A stretch of DNA of 8,139 bases from an uncultured Bacteroidales bacterium (lineage in GTDB: Bacteria; Bacteroidota; Bacteroidia; Bacteroidales; F082): contig CALFIT010000090.1 in the NCBI GenBank assembly GCA_937877465.1, positions 1 to 8,139 on the forward strand, given 5' to 3'. Positions 6,034 through 8,139 of this stretch are shown here, in pieces; within the stretch, counting starts at the first letter, position 1, and each line of letters begins with the position of its first letter. A program made the position numbers and the translations under genes. The notes beneath the pieces are model-generated. The model worked only from the letters and a program-made list of their open reading frames with translations. It was not told where the DNA came from and ran no database searches.

Positions 6034-7203
6034 ATGCCCGACAACATTGAAAAATTCTTGGACAAGGTGGCCGAGGCCGCCGAGCAAAGCACCCTCGTGA
6101 AGATGACGCTGAGCAAGCCCGCCGACAAGCGCGACGAGCTGCGCAACGTCTATGTGAAGCCCGTATTAATAAAGGAGAAACGACTCTTCGCCTTCACCTT
6201 TCGCTATGAGCGTCGCGACGAGGTGAAGAACTACGACATGTCGCAAATGCTTGAAATGCTGCGCGATATGCTGCCTGAAAGGTTCCAAAATGCCGTGCTG
6301 TTCACCGTGAATGAGGATGTCACTTTGCTGGTTTCCGGCAAAGGCAAAGCCACCATCCAAACCAAGAAAGTGCAGGAAAGCCGCGAGCAGAACCTCGACC
6401 ACGACAAGCAGAAGAACCGCCTCATCAACCCGGCCAACCCGTGGTGGTACCAGCTCGGCCTGACCACTCGCGAGGGCAAGGTCACGGCTGACATGCAGCA
6501 CAAGTTCAAGCAGATCTACAAATACGCCGAAATCGTGGAGAGCCTCGTCAAGCCGATGCGTTTCGACGGCACGGTGCATGTCGCCGACATGGGGGCAGGG
6601 AAGGGCTACCTCACCTTCGCCCTGTATGAACTGCTGTCGCAACGCATGAACCTCGATGTCGACATCAAAGGCGTGGAAATCCGTCCCGACTTAGTGCTGA
6701 AAATCAATGAGATAATAAAGTCAGACCATCTGAAAGGCTTGGCGTTTGTGGAGAGCAGCATCGAGGCTTACCGTCCCGAAAAGTTAGACGTGTTGATTGC
6801 CCTCCATGCCTGCAACACCGCCACCGACGATGCCATCGCCTCGGGCATCAAGGCGGGTGCGGAACTGATTGTCTGCGCCCCGTGCTGCCACAAGCAGATC
6901 CGGCAGGAGATGGAACGCTCGGGCCGTTTCGACGCCATCACGCGCTACGGCATCTTCCTTGAGCGTCAGGCCGTGATGATCACCGACACCATCCGCGCCC
7001 TCATCCTCGAATATTTCGGCTACAAGACCCAGGTGATGGAGTTCATCGAGATGGAACACACGCCGAAGAATGTGCTTTTGGTGGGCAGGAAAACATCGAA
7101 AAACCCGAAAGACCCGAAAATCCTGCAACAGATCGCCGACCTGAAGGCGCAGTATGGCATTGAGAGCCATTACCTTGAAAGGGCAGTGGGATTAAATTTC
7201 TGA
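6034..7203 (+). CDS. Class I SAM-dependent methyltransferase (Methyltransf_32 type)
   Basis: The 389-residue protein has two parts. Residues 1-140 form an uncharacterised N-terminal domain, with a basic segment and the conserved-looking stretch INPANPWWYQLGLTTREGKV (131-150). Residues 150-355 form the Rossmann-like methyltransferase: motif I VADMGAGKGYLTFAL (183-197), an acidic ribose-binding position in VEIRPDL (214-220), then LHACNTATDDAI (257-268) and APCCHKQIRQE (282-292). The LHAC and PCCH motifs are characteristic of Methyltransf_32 proteins (GSTCD-like) and recall Trm13-type tRNA methyltransferases, so an RNA substrate is plausible but unproven. The frame is open upstream to an ATG at 5962, but that would place the promoter inside the gene; 6034 also begins a natural-looking N-terminus (MPDNIEKFLDKVAEAAEQ). 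No terminator hairpin is visible after the stop. Confidence 0.87.
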   Translation: MPDNIEKFLDKVAEAAEQSTLVKMTLSKPADKRDELRNVYVKPVLIKEKRLFAFTFRYERRDEVKNYDMSQMLEMLRDMLPERFQNAVLFTVNEDVTLLVSGKGKATIQTKKVQESREQNLDHDKQKNRLINPANPWWYQLGLTTREGKVTADMQHKFKQIYKYAEIVESLVKPMRFDGTVHVADMGAGKGYLTFALYELLSQRMNLDVDIKGVEIRPDLVLKINEIIKSDHLKGLAFVESSIEAYRPEKLDVLIALHACNTATDDAIASGIKAGAELIVCAPCCHKQIRQEMERSGRFDAITRYGIFLERQAVMITDTIRALILEYFGYKTQVMEFIEMEHTPKNVLLVGRKTSKNPKDPKILQQIADLKAQYGIESHYLERAVGLNF

Positions 7204-7243
7204 CATTTCTCCGAAAAACCGTCGTGCATTCAGAAATATTTCG

Positions 7244-7251
7244 TATTTTCG
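7244..7251 (+). promoter_or_regulatory. Possible -7 promoter element (TATTTTCG) upstream of ilvE
   Basis: The octamer differs from TAnnTTTG at one position and would give a leader of about 45 bases before the ATG at 7301. No clear -33 TTG is present. A perfect 10-base palindrome, GAAATATTTC, sits immediately upstream at 7233-7242, where a repressor could bind. The leader ends in an A-rich stretch (ATCTAAAAAATAAAAGAATC), typical of translation initiation in this phylum. I see no leader peptide or riboswitch-like fold in the 97-base gap. Confidence 0.35.
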
Positions 7252-7300
7252 TGGACTTTTTCAAAACAACTGCAACAATCATCTAAAAAATAAAAGAATC

Positions 7301-8139
7301 ATGCAAAACATCGATTGGGCAAATCTTTCATTTGGTTATTATCCAACGAATTACAATGTCCGCTGCTACTATCGCAACGGCGAGTGGGGCGAACTCGAAG
7401 TCAGCTCCGAAACCACCATCAACATCCACATGGCCGCCACCTGCCTGCACTATGGCCAGGAGGCTTTCGAGGGCCTGAAGGCCTTCCGTGGCAAGGACGG
7501 CAAGGTGCGCATCTTCCGCATCGACGAGAACGGCAAGCGCCTGCAAAGCTCTTGCGACGGCATCATGATGGCCAAGCTCCCCTTGGAGAAGTTCGAGGAA
7601 GCCGTCATCAAGGCCGTGAAACTCAACGCCGAGTTCATCCCGCCGTATGAGACGGGCGCCTCGCTCTACATCCGTCCGCTGCTCATCGGCATGGGTGCCC
7701 AAGTGGGCGTGAAGCCGGCCAACGAGTACCTCTTCATCGTCTTCGTGACCCCCGTCGGGCCTTACTTCAAGGGTGGCTTCATGGCCAACCCCTACGTCAT
7801 CACGCGCAAGTACGACCGCTCGGCCCCGCTCGGCACGGGCATCTACAAGGTGGGTGGCAACTACGCCGCTTCCATGCGTGCCCACGTCGAGGCTTGCCAC
7901 GGCGGTGAATACGCCTGCGAATTCTACTTGGACGCCAAGGAAAAGAAGTACATCGACGAGGCTGGCGCGGCCAACTTCTTCGGCATCAAAGACAACACCT
8001 ACATCACGCCCCAAAGCACGTCGATCCTGCCTTCCATCACCAACAAGAGCCTCATCCAAATCGCCGAGAGCCTTGGTATGAAGGTGGAGCGTCGTCCCAT
8101 CGCCGAGGAGGAATTGGCCACCTTCGAGGAGGCTGGCGC
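7301..8139 (+). CDS. ilvE: Branched-chain amino acid aminotransferase, 3'-truncated
   Basis: This PLP-dependent enzyme of fold type IV interconverts leucine, isoleucine and valine with their 2-oxo acids, using glutamate/2-oxoglutarate, in the cytoplasm. The window holds 279 codons of an expected 340 or so; the frame is still open at the right edge. Signatures in order are LHYGQEAFEGLKAFRG (49-64), SLYIRPLLIGMGAQVGV (121-137), the catalytic PLP lysine Lys183 in GIYKVGGNYAAS (180-191), and DEAGAANFFGI (219-229), containing the conserved Glu220. The C-terminal visible part, TSILPSITNKSLIQIAESLGMKV across about 240-262, is also typical. It reads through without a stop or frameshift. The ATG at 7301 is preceded by an A-rich leader and gives the usual short N-terminal segment. 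Confidence 0.96.
   Translation, partial: MQNIDWANLSFGYYPTNYNVRCYYRNGEWGELEVSSETTINIHMAATCLHYGQEAFEGLKAFRGKDGKVRIFRIDENGKRLQSSCDGIMMAKLPLEKFEEAVIKAVKLNAEFIPPYETGASLYIRPLLIGMGAQVGVKPANEYLFIVFVTPVGPYFKGGFMANPYVITRKYDRSAPLGTGIYKVGGNYAASMRAHVEACHGGEYACEFYLDAKEKKYIDEAGAANFFGIKDNTYITPQSTSILPSITNKSLIQIAESLGMKVERRPIAEEELATFEEAG

Noticed and set aside
5820..6146. A 108-residue - strand protein beginning at ATG 6146
   Set aside because: Its first 60 or so codons are antisense to the methyltransferase start and its promoter. Only the last 39-48 codons look protein-like, so only that part is reported, as a remnant.
7328..8059. Open frame of 243 codons on the - strand opposite ilvE
   Set aside because: The + strand frame encodes an unmistakable branched-chain aminotransferase with its catalytic lysine. 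The antisense product (many Val, Asp, His, Gly) is a codon-composition artefact.

Overview
The window looks like a chromosomal segment from a fairly GC-rich member of the Bacteroidota, probably Bacteroidales. Three things suggest this. Start codons are preceded by A-rich stretches rather than Shine-Dalgarno sites. Octamers matching the Bacteroidota -7 promoter element TAnnTTTG stand just upstream of two genes, with a one-mismatch version before a third. The branched-chain aminotransferase at the right edge closely resembles the Bacteroides-type IlvE as I remember it. All full-length genes read on the + strand. I see no RNA gene, CRISPR array, insertion sequence or phage gene.

Left half (1-4299): a tripartite export operon. 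In order it encodes the C-terminal part of a TolC-family outer-membrane channel (cut by the window edge), a HlyD-type membrane fusion protein, and two paralogous ABC-2 type permeases. The last three genes are tightly packed (a 4-base ATGA overlap, then a 1-base gap), so they are almost certainly co-transcribed. The 81-base channel/fusion-protein gap carries a triple 7-base repeat, a 7-bp hairpin and an AAAC run. No ATPase gene is visible, although both permeases keep the charged cytoplasmic segment where ABC-2 permeases usually meet their ATPase.

Middle (4300-5784): a FAD-dependent oxidoreductase of the phytoene desaturase / retinol saturase group, with its own promoter-like octamer and a very short leader, so probably a separate transcription unit. 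Downstream (5785-6033) is a short lower-GC spacer. It contains, on the - strand, what looks like the 3' end of an unrecognised gene, followed by the promoter of the next gene.

Right part (6034-8139): a two-domain SAM-dependent methyltransferase of the Methyltransf_32 type, whose start is best placed at 6034 because a promoter lies just upstream, then ilvE, truncated by the right edge. These last genes look like housekeeping or core functions. The least explained items are the exporter without an ATPase, the 3' gene remnant, and the small repeats in the exporter operon. I found no convincing evidence of a wholly new system.
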